64,000 nt of DNA from Liolophura sinensis (Eukaryota; Mollusca; Polyplacophora; Chitonida; Chitonidae). Below are positions 11,225-23,705 of this stretch, one piece after another. The notes under the pieces are model-generated. The model ran no database searches and was not told where the DNA came from. It saw only the letters and a list, made by a program, of their open reading frames with translations. Location: NCBI RefSeq assembly GCF_032854445.1, contig NC_088295.1, positions 40,475,385 to 40,539,384 of the forward strand, written 5' to 3'. Made by a program: the position numbers and the translations under genes. Positions within the stretch are counted from its first letter, which is position 1, and every line of letters begins with the position of its first letter.

Positions 11225-11491
11225 GGGGGATTCCGTGGCTCAGTTGGTTAGCGCGTTAGCGTAGTGCAATGACCCAGGAGCCTCCCCCCAATGTAGTCGC
11301 TGTGAGTTCAAGTCCAGCTCATGCTGTCTTCCTCTCCGGCCGTATGTGGAAAGGTCTTCCAGCAACCTGCGGATGGCCATGGGTTTCCCCGGGCTCTACC
11401 CGGTTTCCTTCCACATAATGCTGTCCGTCGTCGTATAAGTGTAATATTCTTGAGTACGGCGTAAAACACCAATCAAATAAAATGAAATAAA
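11225..11491 (+). mobile_element. tRNA-derived SINE, family A, full length
   Basis: A tRNA-like head has an A box TGGCTCAGTTGG at 11236-11247 and B box GAGTTCAAGTCC at 11304-11315. The body holds GGAAAGGTCTTCCAGCAACC and CGGTTTCCTTCCACATAATG, and the 3' module GTCGTATAAGTG, TATTCTTGAGTACGGCGTAA and AATCAAATAAAAT. Near-matching TATACTGGCAC (11213-11223) and TATACTGACAC (11492-11502) flank it as a probable target duplication. The central and 3' module may correspond to the MetaSINE superfamily; this is my inference. Confidence 0.9.
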
Positions 11492-12348
11492 TATACTGAC
11501 ACCGGCACAGCTAGTCGTCTCCTTTTTTGCTTTAGCCTCTCAGTTCCGAGCGCCTAGCGAGGCGGCAACGTATTCCATTTTCAAAGTTTTTTTTTGTATC
11601 ATCCCAGGTATCATGTCTTCGATTAGAAAAGATGGCACAACATCGTGTTATCAGCTGATCTTAATTAATTTAGCGACCGGCCGCGGGTCACCATGAAATT
11701 CTTGTACTGTACATAACTGTATATTCACCTGTTGACCTATAAATGAGTTCATACCTGTAAATAAATCACGACGTATCTCCTTTGATATCGACATCTAAAA
11801 ACTGGCAAGAATTAACCTAAAACGACCCTTAACCTCCACAAATTATGTTTACCATAGCTTTAAAAGGCGTCGGTTAATCACTATTTTTAAGGCATTCAAT
11901 ATTAGTTTTTCTATTTTAAGCCCATGCACGTTCAAAGCGAATTAAAATTTAACTTGTCAACGTTATTCCCCCATCAATAGTTAAACGGGTGATTTTTGTG
12001 CAAATTTCCCAATAATTTGTTCACTGTGAAAATAATTATACTCAATAACACGATACTCATCAGCAAGCGTCCTAAACGGGCATTTTAATTAGCAGAACTG
12101 ATATTCAATTTTTTCGACCTTGGGTCATAACTTTATGAATAAATTCAAACTGAGTGTACTTTGTAACATCTCTTTTGCCCGGCTGAACAGAAACGCAAAC
12201 AATGAGAGCAAAGTCTTAAGGAACTGAATTCTTTTTCAAGCAGTTTCATTGACATGACATAAAGCGATGTACAAAGCGGTGGGTGTATGTCAACCGTCGT
12301 TACGTGAGGTTTTATAGATTGTCAAAAATCCCTATAACTGTAAATCAT
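11492..12348. other. unassigned sequence
   Basis: No feature recognised; frames are short on both strands. Confidence 0.5.
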
Positions 12349-12598
12349 TTATTTTTTTATTTGATTGGTATTTTACGCCGTACTCAAGAAATACTTCACT
12401 TATAGGCTACGACTGCGGCCAGCATTATGTTGGAAGGAAACCCACTACCATCCGCAGGTTGCTGGCAGCCGTGCCCACGTAGGACCGGAGGGGAAGCCAG
12501 CATGAGCTGGACTTGAACTCAAGGCGACCCCATTGGTGAGAGACTCCTGGGTGATTGCGCTGCGCTAACGCGCAAACAATCTGAGCCACGGTGGCCCA
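12349..12598 (-). mobile_element. SINE family A, full length
   Basis: Reverse-oriented copy. The + strand shows TTTGATTGGTATTTTACGCC, GTACTCAAGAAATACTTCAC, CCAGCATTATGTTGG, TGAGCTGGACTTGAACTCAA (complement of the B box) and GAGCCACGGTGGCC (complement of the A box). Confidence 0.9.
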
Positions 12599-13468
12599 TT
12601 AACTTTAAATTAAGGTAATACATGTACTTGCATGCATATACTTGTCCACGATTTCATAAAATTTAGAAAGCTCATTAAAGTGCTAATAAGTCTGTAGTTT
12701 TTTGCTTAATTCCAGTATCATAATGGAGAGTTTGGAAATAAAAGCTTAAGTCAAACATAAAACTTAACTTTTTCAGCTACACTGTATAAGCAAAACACTT
12801 TTGCTTCTGTAAGCAAGAATAATATCAGAACGTTTAGTGAATCGGGCTCTATATGTCGGGGTCGCCGGGTCACCATGTAGCATCTGTATACATGCTCTTT
12901 TAAAATATTGCTTTCGCAGAACCATACGTAATTAAAATCGACGCAGATATATATCTTGCCTGTCAACCCATTAAGAATACTACATATATGAATAAGGACG
13001 TTAGATGGAAGAGGCAATTGAAATGAGTAACGAAGTCATGTTAAGGTGAAGACAAGTGTTCATATATATATAACTGTGACAAATCGAGTTCACATAATAC
13101 ATGGGTAGTGTTACTAATCCAAGTATGCTAGTACATGTCTGTAGTTATTCTTGTTTTTATATAATTCAGTGACATTTATTTAAATTTTAGCGTAATATTT
13201 TCACAATATTTTATTCATTTTCTATATCCCAGAAAGTTTTCGGCAACGTTTGAGTCTATATATAGTGCTATTTCGATGATTTTCGTGAACATTTAAAAAA
13301 CACGTGAATCCACAGCTGCCGCACTGGATGCAGAGTACTAAATATGTAAACGCACAAGTGTCAAACTGCCGTATCTGCAGATATCTGAGGTCCCACGTGC
13401 AGATATCTGAGGTCTCACGTCTATCCGCAGATGGTGCCATCGAATGATTCCCAATAAAAACACAAGCG
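12599..13468. other. unassigned sequence
   Basis: No gene recognised. A short direct repeat with the phrase GCAGATATCTGAGGTC lies near 13376-13415. Confidence 0.5.
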
Positions 13469-13625
13469 TCCACGTGTCAACTTATCTCAGTTGGAGTTTT
13501 ATTTTAACTGTTCCTGTAAATTCTAAAATAGTAGCAAATTAAATGCCCCCTATATCACCATGGCTTAAGCAGAATTAGGTAAAAAAAATGCAGGGATGTC
13601 AGTTGGAATTTATTAGACCTCACTG
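13469..13625 (-). mobile_element. dispersed repeat family C, partial copy
   Basis: Contains TTTATTTTAACTGTTCCTGT, AATAGTAGCAAATTAAATG, CATGGCTTAAGCAGAATTAG and TTTATTAGACCTCACTGGTC. This is the best-preserved GCTTAAGCAGAATTAG end in the window. Confidence 0.7.
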
Positions 13626-15514
13626 GTCTTAAGTTCCAAAGGCCAAGCTTGTCTAATGGAGATTGTGAGATAAAGCTGGGGCAGAGCGACACATGCGTTG
13701 AAAGGAGTATGACAGATGTGTATGTACATGCAAGAACAAATAGATAGTAAAACTGTTATATTATCACGTTTCTCAAATGAATCGGTGTGTATACAGTAAT
13801 GTGTGAAATCGATGGATTTGCTGTCTGCATCGTCTGTACACAAATGGTTAGATAAACGCTGTTTATACTGCATTATAAACAGGTTACATATACCAACATA
13901 TCACTGACTGATTATACATAGGATTGGGCCTGCACGTGTGGCAAGGTAATGGGATATTACATTAAGGTCCATTCTTTATTTATACAACATGCACATCCCA
14001 CGTCATATGTTTGTGACTTGAGGCTAATCTACATAGCTAAGTCGAGCCAGCTTTTGCCATTGCCTATACAATATTCTAGTAAAGGTATACATTGTAAAGA
14101 AAAAAGTGTTGTAGCCATGTATACTTATAGTGTATACTTTTAATAAACTAATGTCTTACTCCTCTTTGCATGCAATCGGCTAATTTATGCGTATGAGTTT
14201 TCTATAAATGAGTTATACATTACCAAATTATATATCATAATTCTCCATATCCTTACAGGTTTTTTTTTTGTAAATTCTTTCAGCGATATTTACACATACT
14301 GAATTAGTGGTAAAACTAAGCAACTTACGTTGCATTTCAATCACATTCTGATGTTGTCGATTGCAAAAGTTGTACTTTGAGTACAATAGAGAAAGAAATG
14401 CAAAAGAGAACCTACAGGTCTTTTTATTTTTTTATCTATTTGATTCATTTTTAACGCTATAGTCAAAGTATATTTGGCTCACCTGTATACAAAAGTACAT
14501 GTGCACTTATTTCATATCTAGCGAGTATCGGTGGCCAACAAGTCATAGGGAAAGCACAGTTAGGGTAAATGTATAAGGGTTCTATCTTAAAAAGTGCTGT
14601 GTGTATTGAAATCAGGTTTTACGTACATGTGGAGCACAATAATGCCATGGGGTGCTCTATTTTTGATGCGCTGCTGTCTAAATTACTGTAAATTATGAAA
14701 TTTATGACCTTCACGCCTCGTTTGTATATATATTAGAATCCATGCATTGACTCCGAAGTTTTGCATCCATGTCTCGTACAGGCGAGCTCTTTGTTAACCT
14801 TGCTACCAAATCTATTTTACGCTAAGACAACTCTGATAAGTTTTGTGAACAGTGGAAACCGTGTCGTGTAGTAATATATATAAAGGACGCACCGACCTAG
14901 GGCGAATTAGTGAGGAGCTAGGTGTGATGCACTGACTTGAACTTTACATTAGTGGGTGGTCCGTAACATAAGTTATATACCTTGCTCATACGGCCACAAG
15001 TCATGCAGTCGCCCATAGAACATATTTATCCTATTTTCGTACTTAATATACTTTTTTAGTTCGTTGCAGTTTCCTTATCAACAGTGAGAGCGGGGGAAAT
15101 CTAGAAATGACCCGTCCAGGTACCGTACAGGATTGAACCTGTTCCTCGTGTGCCCCGGAGACTGAAATACGACTATCTTGTATTTATATTCGACCACCGA
15201 CCGCTCTTTCAAAATATCAGTGTATTAATAACCGATATTTCCAGGTGGATCGTAGCCTATACATGTTTATATATGTCAGAGAATACCGGCATCAACATGC
15301 ACATGGTCAAAAATGCTGAAATATCAAAGCTTTTGTGGGAAACGAATCCAGCCCCCTATTCCATAAAACAATCGTAAGCTAAGTTGATTGTAATGATATA
15401 AACCATAACAACCTAGACTATCTAGATGTTTACGATCAACCTTTTGGTCCTAAATGCGATAGGTCTTGCATGAAAATGCTTCTTAAAAATTAAGGCATTA
15501 TTCCAGTATGAAAA
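13626..15514. other. unassigned sequence
   Basis: No gene recognised. A faint SINE A tail (TTTGATTCATTTTTAACGC) is visible near 14440. Confidence 0.45.
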
Positions 15515-15593
15515 TATAACTGGAAAAAATACATATACAGGTAATTACACGCAAATGTATCTGGAAAGAAGAATACCAGTATTATGTACATTA
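15515..15593. repeat. dispersed 70-bp repeat E, copy 1
   Basis: Shares ACATATACAGGTAATTA, CAAATGTAT and GGAAAGAAGAATACCAGTAT with 16335-16403, about 820 bases away in the same orientation. Confidence 0.8.
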
Positions 15594-15639
15594 AAAATCC
15601 CAGTATATGAAAATAAAAGACTAAAGAACAGAGAGTAAT

Positions 15640-15700
15640 GTGTGATAGTTGACAAATGATGATATGTTTATAACGAGTGAAGTATACAGCTCAGGATCAT
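15640..15700 (-). mobile_element. family C end fragment
   Basis: GTGTGATAGTTGACAAATGA and AACGAGTGAAGTATAC align with the GTGATAGTTGGCAAATG and GGTGAAATAC part of family C. The rest of the element is absent. Confidence 0.4.
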
Positions 15701-16334
15701 GTGTATACCGGGCAATGTAAATACTTTTTGGCAACCAAGCACTCGTCGATAATATGACGGTCATTCTTTTAAATTATAAACTACAAACTGCACATGTCCG
15801 CATGTTCCTTGCGTATTAAACGTCGTATAGTTTATTCCCGTGTTATATATGTATCCCGTTAATTAGTCTACCTGAATAAGTTGCCTTTTCTTTCACTTAA
15901 GGTGACTGGCCTCTCAGTTAACTTCAGTTTAAGCCTCTACACTTTTTTGACATTATTTTTTCTATTGGTGCTTAGTCAAGTGTTAAATCATTAATCACAG
16001 ACAAAAGACTGTCGGCGTTTAATGTGCGACCAAAATAAGTCGTTAAAACACGAGATAGGTAAATTAAACACGACGTGAGAATACAGGCTGGGACCAGAGA
16101 CACAAAGAACAACCGGAAATAGTTTTTGTCATGTAGTAACTCGACACAAAGATAGACGGAAATCCGTTTTTGCTCTACATGGTTTTCCTTGTTATTTACT
16201 TGTCGCCTTTGATATCGCTATTTAACCTAAATGGAAGCCTAATGTGTGATATGAAAACAAAAAAACAGGTTCTCTGACAAAAGAATGTGCAATCAAAAGA
16301 TAATTCAGCTTCCACAAATTAGACCTTATTTGCG
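15701..16334. other. unassigned sequence
   Basis: No feature recognised. Confidence 0.5.
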
Positions 16335-16403
16335 TGTATAGTGAAAAAACACATATACAGGTAATTATATACAAATGTATCGGAAAGAAGAATACCAGTA
16401 TTA
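16335..16403. repeat. dispersed 70-bp repeat E, copy 2
   Basis: Second copy of the 15515-15593 sequence, with about 85-90% identity by eye. Confidence 0.8.
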
Positions 16404-16494
16404 GCACACCAATGACTCTCCACAGAAAAGTATACATCACGAGGCGAAATGATTTCATACGTTAACTGCTTAATTTATATCTTTATGAGATATA

Positions 16495-16915
16495 ACAGAC
16501 ATTCGTATATCAGTCGTCAACCATTATGGACGTTCGCAAGACCAGTTTCCAAAAACAATGTTCTGCACATCCCACCAAAGATCCTATTTAGAGGGTATAT
16601 ACTATAAGGAATTCAGAAGAACGGAATCGTGAAACAGTTGACGATTTCGCAAAGATAGATGGATTGTTCATACAAGGCGCGTAAACGTAACCAGTTTACA
16701 TCCAAATTGTGTATACCAAGCCAGTTGGCAAGTCAACTGTTTACGTAAATAGCCAACGTGGTGATCTTATTCAGTACAATACATACAGAGCTTACAGAAA
16801 CAGGGTTTCGACATCCGACATCTGACATCTGACGTTACGCAAGTTGACGAATGCAGTAAATGATGAAGGTAAAAGTATCCCATGCACCTAATACAGCTCA
16901 TTCGAGTATAGGACG
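16495..16915. repeat. block resembling 43040-43285
   Basis: Shares CAGTCGTCAACCA, GACGTTC and further short phrases in the same order with 43040-43285 (for example CATCCCACCAAAG against GACCACCAAACAC, and TTCGAGTATAGGA against TGCGAGTATAAAA). This suggests an old dispersed element. Confidence 0.35.
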
Positions 16916-19454
16916 GGGACGAAGTTATATTAAGCCATTAGTCTTTCGGTATAGTTAGAGATTCTGATATTTTAATTTATACTAATTGATCTTTTATCTA
17001 TTTGATTAGTGTTTAACGCAACTGAGGTTAATGGTGGTAGAGACAGAAGTGTAACCTCCAGACAAACCCATAACTTAAAGCGGCAAGAGCTGGTAATTGT
17101 TTATCATTACAAATGATAACACACTTGACTCATTAAAGACTTAGTTATTGACTGCCATTTTACGACTTAATTCACTATAGTCAGATTAGTCGGAAACTGT
17201 ATACGTCTGTATACGTACAAGAGCAAGTGTTATAGAGACGGTCCATTCAGGTAAAATCATAAAAAAAACATTCCCACATGCATTCATTCATTCATTCATT
17301 TAAATGTGTGTGTATATATATACCTTCCTGAAATTGAAACCATCAATGAAAACTAAACACGTATATTTACTGTATACATAAACATTTTTTATACAAATTT
17401 CGACTTTTGTCTATCAATTTGCTTGTTTAAACTTGATTCATTGCTTCATTATAAAAGTCACTTTTACATGTCAACACTAAATGTTCTTGTGATTTCGTGA
17501 TTTGGAAATTAATGGAATCAAAATAAAACATCGTGGATAAATAATTTTATTGTTTGGCGGAAAACAGTCACGACATTTAAGGGTATCAGTATGTCATGCG
17601 TAATAATCCAATCATTATACAGGTGAAGTATCTAACGCTCAGATTCTTGTGTGTGCAACGTAACGACTTGCAAGAATTAACTTGTAGGTAATTTGAAACT
17701 GTGCCTTGGTCATTTTGACTTACTGACTGATTGATTGAGTTATTAGTGTTCAACGTTACGCTCCAGAATTGTGTACTTACGTAACGCTGGTCATTTTAAT
17801 GAATGCATGGAGGAGGCCGAAATGTCCTTATAGTCAACTAGCCACTTTCGCAAAAAACGCTTGGGTGTTAAAAGGAATAACGCATTTTATATAAGATGAT
17901 GATCTGTGGATATGAACTTTCTCAAAATTTCAAAAATATATTTTGTTTAGACAGAAGAGATATAGGAATCAAATTTAAGATCCCTTTCGTCTTTTTCAAA
18001 ATCATTGAATATCTGTTCTGACGCCTAGATTTTTACGCATTCACCGTGCACAGGTTCACAGCCAAAGGTTGAAATCGAAAGCAAATAGCTGGTATAAACT
18101 GTGTTCAGATGAGGCAGTTTTAGCAAGTTTAGGGCATGTGCTTGAGCATTGGCAAGAAGACTAACAGGTCTGCTGACATTTGCTTTGTGACTAAGAAATA
18201 GATGAGACCAGAGAAATTGTGTCATCTATTTTGAAACAGGCACTTCGTGAACGTGCATATGAACAAGACATTTTACCCTAACCCTCAGTTAAACTCCCTG
18301 CTCCCAGGCGTATCCAAATTGCGCATCTTTAGTGAATGGCGATTTTAAAAAAAGTCATGCTTAAGCCTAATCTCAAGATAACCTCGAATTGCAACGCACC
18401 CAGAATAAGTTAGTCATTCAAAACATAAAAGTTAAACAACCACAAGAATATAAGATTGAAAAATACGGAAATATCTGTATTACAAAAAATGATTGGGGAG
18501 TTTCGAGTTCGAACTCTTTCATAGCTGAAAGTAAAAAAAATTCAATTGTACCATGTACGTGACCTGCCAGAAACCCTGGCAACCATTTTTATTACTTTAT
18601 TTAGTTTCACAAACAAATATTTGAAGCAGAGGATCGATGAAGAAAATTAACCCGCTGAGCGTTTGTAAGCTTATCAAGTTCGGAAAAGAAAGAGGTGTCA
18701 TTTTTTGATCCATAACATGTTGAGAAAGGTATTCGGTAAATTAATGCTGATAAAAAATTTTTTGTCAAATCACAAGATAAATTCGGACTTTTTTTAGCTT
18801 TAGCCACAAACGAGTGTTACCTCAAAACTGCCTTATTCGTCTGAATCCGTGTTGCGTTGTTATGAGAGGAATGGTGGCAATAATATTAAATTTGCATTAC
18901 AACATCAGGTTGAAGTTTACTGCCGCGTGCTATAGAAAAGGGCGATGGCGCGTCTGTGTAATGAGATGGCAGTGAGCCATGAAGCTTTATGGACTATTCC
19001 AGGGCAATAAAATCCCAAGCGGCTGAACTGACTAGCGTTTATCTTGTCCGCGGCTCGCGTAAAATAGCGAGGATTCAAAAGGGGGACATTGCCACCATTC
19101 AGTGCGCTCAGTGTTATTTTTTGATGGTCGTGTCGTCAAGTATAGAAGCCAAACGGAGTGTAACTTGACCCAAAAAGCTGAAACTTCAACCTTATTCTGA
19201 CCCAATTCCTGAATTTTATACATAAAGAGAGAGAGGAAAATTGTGTGTAGGGATCACGCTGTAATGTGTACCTAAGTAATTCGGGCAATCAGGACCCAAG
19301 TAGACTTAAACCTTCGAACCAGGCGGGTTAAGACCACTTTACAGCCTTGAACTACATTCATCTGCACGCCAAACTTTTTCATTCATATGCCCGTGGTAAC
19401 GTTATATTGTCTGACCTAGAAATTGTATGTTAAGCAATTTTAGATGGCCCACCG

Positions 19455-19458
<4 letters not shown>
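16916..19458. other. unassigned sequence
   Basis: No gene recognised in 2.5 kb. Faint SINE A tails (TTTGATTAGTGTTTAACGC near 17002, TTGATTGAGTTATTAGTGTT near 17730) and a short CATT run near 17281 are visible. The stretch 18900-19210 is somewhat GC-richer, but no coherent frame was found. Confidence 0.4.

Positions 19459-19520
<62 letters not shown>
19459..19520. repeat. (TA)n microsatellite
   Basis: Uninterrupted TA dinucleotides. Confidence 0.99.
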
Positions 19521-19526
<6 letters not shown>

Positions 19527-19579
19527 TACTTGTGCTTGTGCTATCAGCATCCAGGCACTCGGTACTTTAAACAAACGTG

Positions 19580-19599
19580 CCCCCCCCCCCCCCCCCCCC
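19580..19599. repeat. poly-C run
   Basis: Twenty consecutive C; length may be affected by assembly or sequencing. Confidence 0.97.
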
Positions 19600-20326
19600 A
19601 CCCTCACGCTCGCTCTCTCCCTTTATGTATATTGATGTAGGGCTTGCAGAGCCATAGGCTTATTACACATCGCACACTTAGTTGTTTACGTATAAACATG
19701 CAAACACGCACATGGGCGTACAGCAATGCGCATTTCGTTTTTGGGCCTAAAATTATTTCCATGTATGCGTTTAATTCTCATGCATCATGAAGACATCACT
19801 GAGTTTAATCAGTTTATTTTTTTTTTATTATTTTAGTTTAATCAATATAGTGAGGATGAATGAACAATATTGCAGACATATCATAACGCGAACACTGACA
19901 GGTTATGCAGTTTGAGTTTAACTTCTGTATAAATGGACTCAAGTATGGTAAAGTCAATTCTGCTTAAAGCCAATTAAAACTAGAATAAAAATCTCCAAGG
20001 AAAATGGAAGATGAACCTTTTTCAATTCGATGTCCAGATTGTTTCGCGTAAATCAGAGTGCATCAAAGTGTGCATGTTTGTCTCATTACAGACAGTTCAC
20101 TTTATCGGTTTTCCCTTAAGTGTTTTAATTCTAGTTCAATTATTTATTGATATTGATGAGATCACGACACTATGAAAAAGCTTCAAAGATGATATGTTAT
20201 CATATATTATACGAATACAATGTAAAGGTGTATACTATAACATTTGTGTATGTGCAATACGTTTTAGTCAAAAGCCTTAATAGTATATATCTGGTGATAA
20301 GAGTTTAACTATCAGATCACTTTTTG
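19600..20326. other. unassigned sequence
   Basis: No gene recognised. CAATTCTGCTTAAAGCCAAT near 19957 hints at a family C relic. Confidence 0.45.
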
Positions 20327-20338
20327 TCCTTCCACAAA

Positions 20339-20673
20339 TCCGCTTCGGGACCGGTAGATCCAGGATCAATCCTTGGTCGAGTCACACCTAAGACTTTAAA
20401 AGAGGAAGTTGTAACTTCCTCGCTTGGCGTTCAGCATGAAGGGGATAGTGTAACGACTGGTTGACCCGTATCAGTATAATGGCTCGGGCGGGGTGGCTTA
20501 CTTGCCTTCGGTAAGTCGTCTCAGTGATGCAGCACTAAATAAAAGAGCGGTGGAAATCCGTCCTGCAACAAGGAGGCACATTACACGTGCATGCACCCTA
20601 ATGATTCCTTCGTCGTCATATGACTGAAAAATTGTTGAGTACGACGTTAAACCCCAAGCATTCACTCACTCAC
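20339..20673 (+). mobile_element. SINE family B, almost full length, intact target duplication
   Basis: Starts inside the tRNA-like head (TCCGCTTCGGGACCGGTAGA), then GGATCAATCC (B box), GAGGAAGTTGTAACTTCCTC, TTGCCTTCGGTAAG, TGACTGAAAAATTGTTGAG, TACGACGTTAAACCCCAAGC and CACTCACTC tail. A perfect 12-bp duplication TCCTTCCACAAA lies at 20327-20338 and 20674-20685. This shows insertion by target-primed retroposition. It is the best reference copy of family B in the window. Confidence 0.95.
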
Positions 20674-20848
20674 TCCTTCCACAAAGGCCACATGATAACC
20701 CTTAAATATTCCAAAATAAAATCCGCAGCAAATATGCATGTGGAATTCATTGTATATCCGTTCAAAATGTAAATGGACATGTAAAAACATTACAACACAA
20801 CAACTTTCACTTTCATTATCGTTTGAATATTGTATGCATATGAGCATG

Positions 20849-21063
20849 GCCCAGTTGTTCGAAAGTGTATTAGCTAATACTGGTATTACGTCATATTTTA
20901 AATTTAAAAACTCAGCAGCAAATATAGTTCTCCAAAGTTAAAGTATAACAGCAGTAGTTTTAGATCAATATTAATACACTGATACAAATTTTTTGGGCTA
21001 AGTACAAAATTGATAATTGAGTCAAAAATTGTATTAAGTCTTAAACCAGTTTTGATCAACCGG
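20849..21063. mobile_element. MITE-like element F, copy 1
   Basis: Left end GCCCAGTTGTTCGAAAGTGT and the reverse complement of the right end (GGTTGATCAAAACTGGTTTA) are imperfect inverted repeats. The left end also matches the element at 59526. The interior of about 150 bases is non-coding. Confidence 0.5.
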
Positions 21064-21325
21064 GTCCAAGACTTTAAAGGATATAAAGCGTGTATGGTTA
21101 TTTGCTGATTAGAATCCAAATTCAGTATTGCATCGTTCTTGTGTATCATCTTCGGAAATTCCGGAGTCTTATTGGAAACCGGTATATAAGGGCGTCAGTA
21201 TATGTTGTACTCACCTATATGTACATTCGCATATGTTACATATTTTTGAATATATTCGGCGTAAAATAAATTGCAAGTATACTTTACGTAAATTATAGTG
21301 TAAGGGCGCATTACAATTGTAATAA
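21064..21325. other. unassigned sequence
   Basis: No feature recognised. Confidence 0.5.
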
Positions 21326-21515
21326 GGGGGCCTCGGTGGCTCAGCCTGTTAGCGCGCTAGCGCAGCGTAATGACCCAGGAGTCTCTCACCAATGCGGTCG
21401 CCGTGAGTGCAGCTCATGCTGGCTTCCTCTCCGGCCGTACGTGGGAAAGTCTTCCAGCAACCTGCGGATGGCCGTGTGTTTCCCCCTTGCTCTGCCCGGT
21501 TTCCTCCCACCATAA
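21326..21515 (+). mobile_element. SINE family A, 3' truncated
   Basis: Head GGGGGCCTCGGTGGCTCAGC (A box) through CCGGCCGTACGTGGGAAAGT to CGGTTTCCTCCCACCATAAT, then the match stops. The 3' module is missing, and the B box is damaged (GTGAGTGCAGCTC). Confidence 0.85.
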
Positions 21516-22292
21516 TGTAACCAAATATTATAGACAGGCATATACAGAATAGTGTACAAAATGGCCACAGTGTCTGCTGTTCTATATATTAGCTTGCTTT
21601 ATAGTCACTCGTCATGTTTGACATTTGAACATTTAACGTAACTTAAAATAATTAAATGGTCAGTGGATATATAAGAGCTATATAATATACCATAACTTAA
21701 ATCAGCAACCTGCGGCATCTGTGCTATACATATCCGCGCAAAGGGAAACCTTATTCCTGGCACAAACCGGTCCTTAACCGCATACATAAATACACATTTG
21801 CTGTTTTGGAGTTGGTTTTTGTGTGTGTGGTGTAATCATACAATTTGCTGTGTAGCTTTCCTGCTGTATATTATCCCTATACCTTGAGATAGCTCTACAG
21901 GATCATTACAAGCTACAGTGAAGCCTTTCAACAGGTTACCTGCTCTTATTATAACGTTACCATGCAACATCAATCACTTTTTTTACACTGCTTTTGTCGC
22001 ACACTTCTTGGTCCTTTGGGCAAAATATTGCGCGGATAAATTTACAGATATCATTGTGCATGACCTTATTTTATCTATTTATTTATCCGATGGGTGTTTA
22101 ATGCCGTACTCATTTAATGCGATAGTACAAACCATGCATGAAAAGTATAACCATAAAACAGTGCACGCAACGAGTTTTTTGTGTGTTTATTTTTGTTTTC
22201 GTATATTTTGTTTACTTGTAGGGTGTCTTTGTGTCGTGACCAACATTTTTATGTGTATCAGTCATTGCGACCGACATTCATGTACCAAAAGA

Positions 22293-22295
<3 letters not shown>
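21516..22295. other. unassigned sequence
   Basis: No gene recognised. A decayed SINE A tail (ATCCGATGGGTGTTTAATGC near 22085) is visible. The apparent 172-codon frame here owes its length to the following TA tract. Confidence 0.45.

Positions 22296-22375
<80 letters not shown>
22296..22375. repeat. (TA)n microsatellite
   Basis: About 40 uninterrupted TA units. Confidence 0.99.
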
Positions 22376-22379
<4 letters not shown>

Positions 22380-22795
22380 ATCGTCGCTTGTCATATCTTT
22401 TTACATCATGGAAAGCTGAGACAAAATACAGTGTAACAATATATAGGTCCACTTATGCATTATATATGTACATTGCTGGTATAGTACGAATATCAAGGGA
22501 CAGCGCAAATGCACGCACTTTGGACTCCATATAGCTTCTGTGTATATTAACATCACCTGAGAATTGTCACGTTCATGTACAGCGAATACTTCCTATTATA
22601 AAAATAAGTTTAATAGCCTACAATAAATTCATCTTGATTTTTCCTTTATGACACACTATAAAATAAATAACATAAATGTTTAGGTAAATATTCAGCAAAT
22701 GCACGCCAAGATACGAACAACATAAGGGCTATGTAGGTCTACATTTTTTTTAAAAGTTGTACAGACTATAAAATGAGCGAACTGGAAAATCTCGT
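22376..22795. other. unassigned sequence
   Basis: No feature recognised. Confidence 0.5.
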
Positions 22796-22998
22796 GGGTC
22801 ATTGTGCAAGCTCAAAATAATGTCCCAAGAGCATCCTACCAATACGATCGCTGTGAGTTCAAGCTCAGCTCATGCTATATAGTTTCCGATCCGATCGTGC
22901 ATGGGAATGCCTCCAGCAATCTGCGCATGGTCGTGATTGCTTCCCTGTTTCCTACCACGGAGTACACCGTAAATGCCAGTCAAATAAATAACTAAATA
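22796..22998 (+). mobile_element. SINE family A, old diverged copy
   Basis: Recognised by CTGTGAGTTCAAGCTCAGCT (B box), TGGGAATGCCTCCAGCAATC, TGCGCATGGTCGTGATTGC and the tail GCCAGTCAAATAAATAA. The A-box end is eroded. Confidence 0.75.
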
Positions 22999-23239
22999 GA
23001 TAGATATGATGGAATCAAAAGCGCACCCTGCCTAACGCCACCGATCATTGTAAACACTTTTGTTTAGTCGTCTTTATGCTTAATTCTCGTATGGATGTTA
23101 GATATTTACAAGAACACACACATTAGCTCGGACAGGAATTTTCTAGTTCCCTCCCCTCTCACAAAGCCTATAATTGTTGACATAATATAAGCGGTTGACG
23201 GTGCCAGTGGGGTTGTCTGCCTTGCGTTCGTTAAAAGAC

Positions 23240-23385
23240 AAATATGCCTCTACGTCATGCGTGGGAAAGTTAGACAGCTACTTGTCAAAGGTCGGTGGTT
23301 CTTTCGCCCATAAAAATTGACCGCCAGCGTTTAAGCGGAATATTCTTGTATGTGGCGTTAAACATGTAACCTTCAAATAGAGTAA
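23240..23385 (+). mobile_element. SINE family A-related remnant
   Basis: TGCGTGGGAAAGTTAGACAG, CAAAGGTCGGTGGTTC and TATTCTTGTATGTGGCGTTA appear in SINE A order but are strongly diverged. A similar phrase (TATCAAAGGTCGGAGGTTTA) lies near 39567. Confidence 0.45.
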
Positions 23386-23705
23386 ATAATACACATGAGC
23401 TTAAACATATAAGTTAAATTTAGCCAACATAAATAACGTGCAAACATATTCTGTTCTTGTGAGTAGGCGTGCAAAGATTAAATATTTACCCCAATATTTA
23501 TCTATGGCTGACGAATACCTGCGACAACACGTTTAATTCACTTTTTTCTCCGTGCGACGGAGAGTTGAATTTTGGGGCGATTTTCTCAGACAACCGACAG
23601 CGCCTAGATGTATGGCTTTACTAGCTTTTACCTTGCCCTTTTATAGATTTCCAACCAAGTCTTATATATAAACCACATGTGGCATATTTATACACATGTT
23701 AAGTG

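Noticed and set aside
21918-22534. 172- and 117-codon frames containing long YIYI runs
   Set aside because: Length is due to the TA microsatellite. The same applies to frames over 25326-25578, 26607-26822 and 29896-30111.
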